From NCBI GenBank assembly GCA_964587515.1, contig CAZPMO010000032.1, forward strand, positions 1-33,609: a stretch of DNA of 33,609 nt. The letters run 5' to 3'. Both the position numbers and the translations under genes were made by a program. The DNA is from CAZPMO01 sp964587515. GTDB lineage: Bacteria; Pseudomonadota; Alphaproteobacteria; MPNO01. Every line of letters starts with the position of its first letter. The first letter of the stretch is position 1. This document shows, piece after piece, positions 32,570 to 33,609 of this stretch. Under the pieces are notes generated by a model, which had not been told where the DNA came from, did no database searches, and worked only from the letters and a program-made list of their open reading frames with translations.

Positions 32570-33609
32570 GTGAAATTATCCACCACTCTTAGTCTCTACG
32601 TCGGGCGCCAGTTCCTGTTCTGGTTCGCCTGTGTGCTGTTGACACTGGTCGCGATCATCCTGCTGTTCGACGCGATCGAGTTGTTCCGGCGCACCGCGAC
32701 GCGCGAAGAGGCGACGGTGGGTACGGTGCTGACAATGGCGCTTCTGAAGTTGCCGCACATGATGGAAAAGGCGGTGCCGTTCTCCATCCTGTTCGGTGCG
32801 ATGTTCGCTTTCTGGAGACTGAACCGTAATCAGGAGGTCATTGTCGTTCGCGCCGCCGGGGTATCGGTCTGGCAATTCCTGATGCCGATCATCACGCTCG
32901 CGGTCCTCATCGGAATTTTCAAGATCGCGGTCTTCAACCCGCTTTCGTCGGCGCTGCTGCTCCGGTACGAACAGCTTGAAGCCAAGTTCATCAGAGGAAA
33001 GTCGAGCCTCGCCGCGGTATCCGAAGAAGGGTTATGGCTTCGTCAGGCAACCGATACCGGCCATTATATTCTGCATGCCCAGGCCGTCTCGCCGCGCAAT
33101 ATGCGGCTCAAGGACGTAATTATCTTCATGATGCAGGGTCAGGATACGTTCGTGAGCCGTATCGATGCGCCGGTCGCGACGTTGCGGGACGGCTACTGGG
33201 CGCTCGAAAACGCCCGGATAACCGATCCGTTCGATCCGCCGAGGCTGCTGAAACGGCACAAGGTCGATACCGATCTCACCACGGAGAATATTCAGGACAG
33301 CTTTTCACCTCCGGAAACCCTGTCGTTTTGGGCGTTGCCGAATTTCATCGCCGTTCTTGAAGCGGCCGGTTTCTCCGGGCTGCGCCACCGGCTCTACTGG
33401 CATACGCATCTGGTGGGGCCGCTGCTGCTGTCGGCCATGGTCCTGCTGGCGGCGACGTTTTCTTTGCGCCTGGTCCGAAAAGGGGGCACCGGTCTCCTGA
33501 TCGTTGGCGGGATCGGTACTGGTTTTTTACTCTATTTCCTGTCGGACGTGGTGTCCGCCCTTGGTGTTTCGGCGCGGATTCCCGTCATTCTCGCGGCGTG
33601 GACCCCGGC
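32570..33609 (+). CDS. lptG: LPS export ABC transporter permease LptG, 3' end outside window
   Basis: Partner of LptF in the LptB2FG complex. It opens KLSTTLSLYVGRQFLFWF, and the coupling helix NRNQEVIVVRAAGVS matches LptG. About 346 residues are visible up to the window edge, reaching the last membrane segments (FLSDVVSALGVSARIPVILAAW); known LptG proteins run to about 360, so only a few residues are missing. The start is GTG 32570 with a strong GGAGGA ribosome site ten bases upstream. In related genomes lptD, surA, pdxA and ksgA come next. Confidence 0.95.
   Translation, partial: MKLSTTLSLYVGRQFLFWFACVLLTLVAIILLFDAIELFRRTATREEATVGTVLTMALLKLPHMMEKAVPFSILFGAMFAFWRLNRNQEVIVVRAAGVSVWQFLMPIITLAVLIGIFKIAVFNPLSSALLLRYEQLEAKFIRGKSSLAAVSEEGLWLRQATDTGHYILHAQAVSPRNMRLKDVIIFMMQGQDTFVSRIDAPVATLRDGYWALENARITDPFDPPRLLKRHKVDTDLTTENIQDSFSPPETLSFWALPNFIAVLEAAGFSGLRHRLYWHTHLVGPLLLSAMVLLAATFSLRLVRKGGTGLLIVGGIGTGFLLYFLSDVVSALGVSARIPVILAAWTP

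Noticed and set aside
1..33609. tRNA, rRNA, CRISPR array, insertion sequence or prophage
   Set aside because: No cloverleaf genes, spaced direct repeats, transposase or phage proteins were recognised on either strand.

Overview
The window looks like a GC-rich alphaproteobacterium (Rhodospirillales-like; genus not resolvable). The evidence is the protein families present (a short HdaA-type DnaA homologue, a 42-residue aa3 oxidase subunit IV, DUF2066, TAXI/TRAP transporters), the gene order (pgsA, AI-2E permease and hdaA divergent from purM-purN; holC and pepA divergent from lptF-lptG), and frequent GTG/TTG starts. Two runs of N (90 and 10 bases) show it is a draft or metagenome-derived scaffold.

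Layout. 1-603: 3' part of a short-chain dehydrogenase. 607-5010 (minus): a PduO-type corrinoid adenosyltransferase, a GH3-type acyl-amide synthetase and a lipoprotein Ntn amidase (penicillin acylase family). 5102-6574 (plus): a MarR regulator and an AEC (auxin efflux carrier) permease. An 18-bp palindrome lies in front of marR and a near copy lies at the marR stop codon upstream of the permease, which suggests one regulon: GH3 makes amides, the acylase breaks them, AEC transports. 6592-10054: FMN-binding split-barrel protein, SDR, DegS-like anchored protease and alpha/beta hydrolase.

10056-15892: housekeeping. DUF2066-pgsA-AI-2E permease-hdaA is a four-gene minus-strand operon in which each pair overlaps by 4 bp. 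Divergent from it are purM (apparently starting at ATT) and purN, then a tiny cytochrome oxidase subunit and ndk. 16042-18471: an ABC-F ATPase broken only by the 90-N gap, and a membrane protein overlapping it by 4 bp.

18535-26138 (minus): a seven-gene cluster read as amidohydrolase, OsmC, FAD monooxygenase-like protein, GrdB/PrdB-family selenoprotein with an in-frame UGA, VOC protein, fused TRAP permease and TAXI binding protein. The selenoprotein is the most striking item: two same-frame reading frames flank a TGA in a CPV-U-PQC redox motif, with a possible SECIS hairpin just downstream. The cluster plausibly imports an organic acid and processes it with thiol/selenol and flavin chemistry. 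The substrate is unknown.

26203-28662: a remnant of an outer-membrane beta-barrel gene (frameshifted, truncated), an orphan secreted cysteine-rich protein with less GC-rich codons, a strong terminator holding the 10-N gap, and an unknown anchored protein. 28674-33609: glutaredoxin, an ABM-like protein, holC and pepA (minus), then lptF and the start of lptG (plus). No tRNA, rRNA, CRISPR or insertion sequence was recognised.
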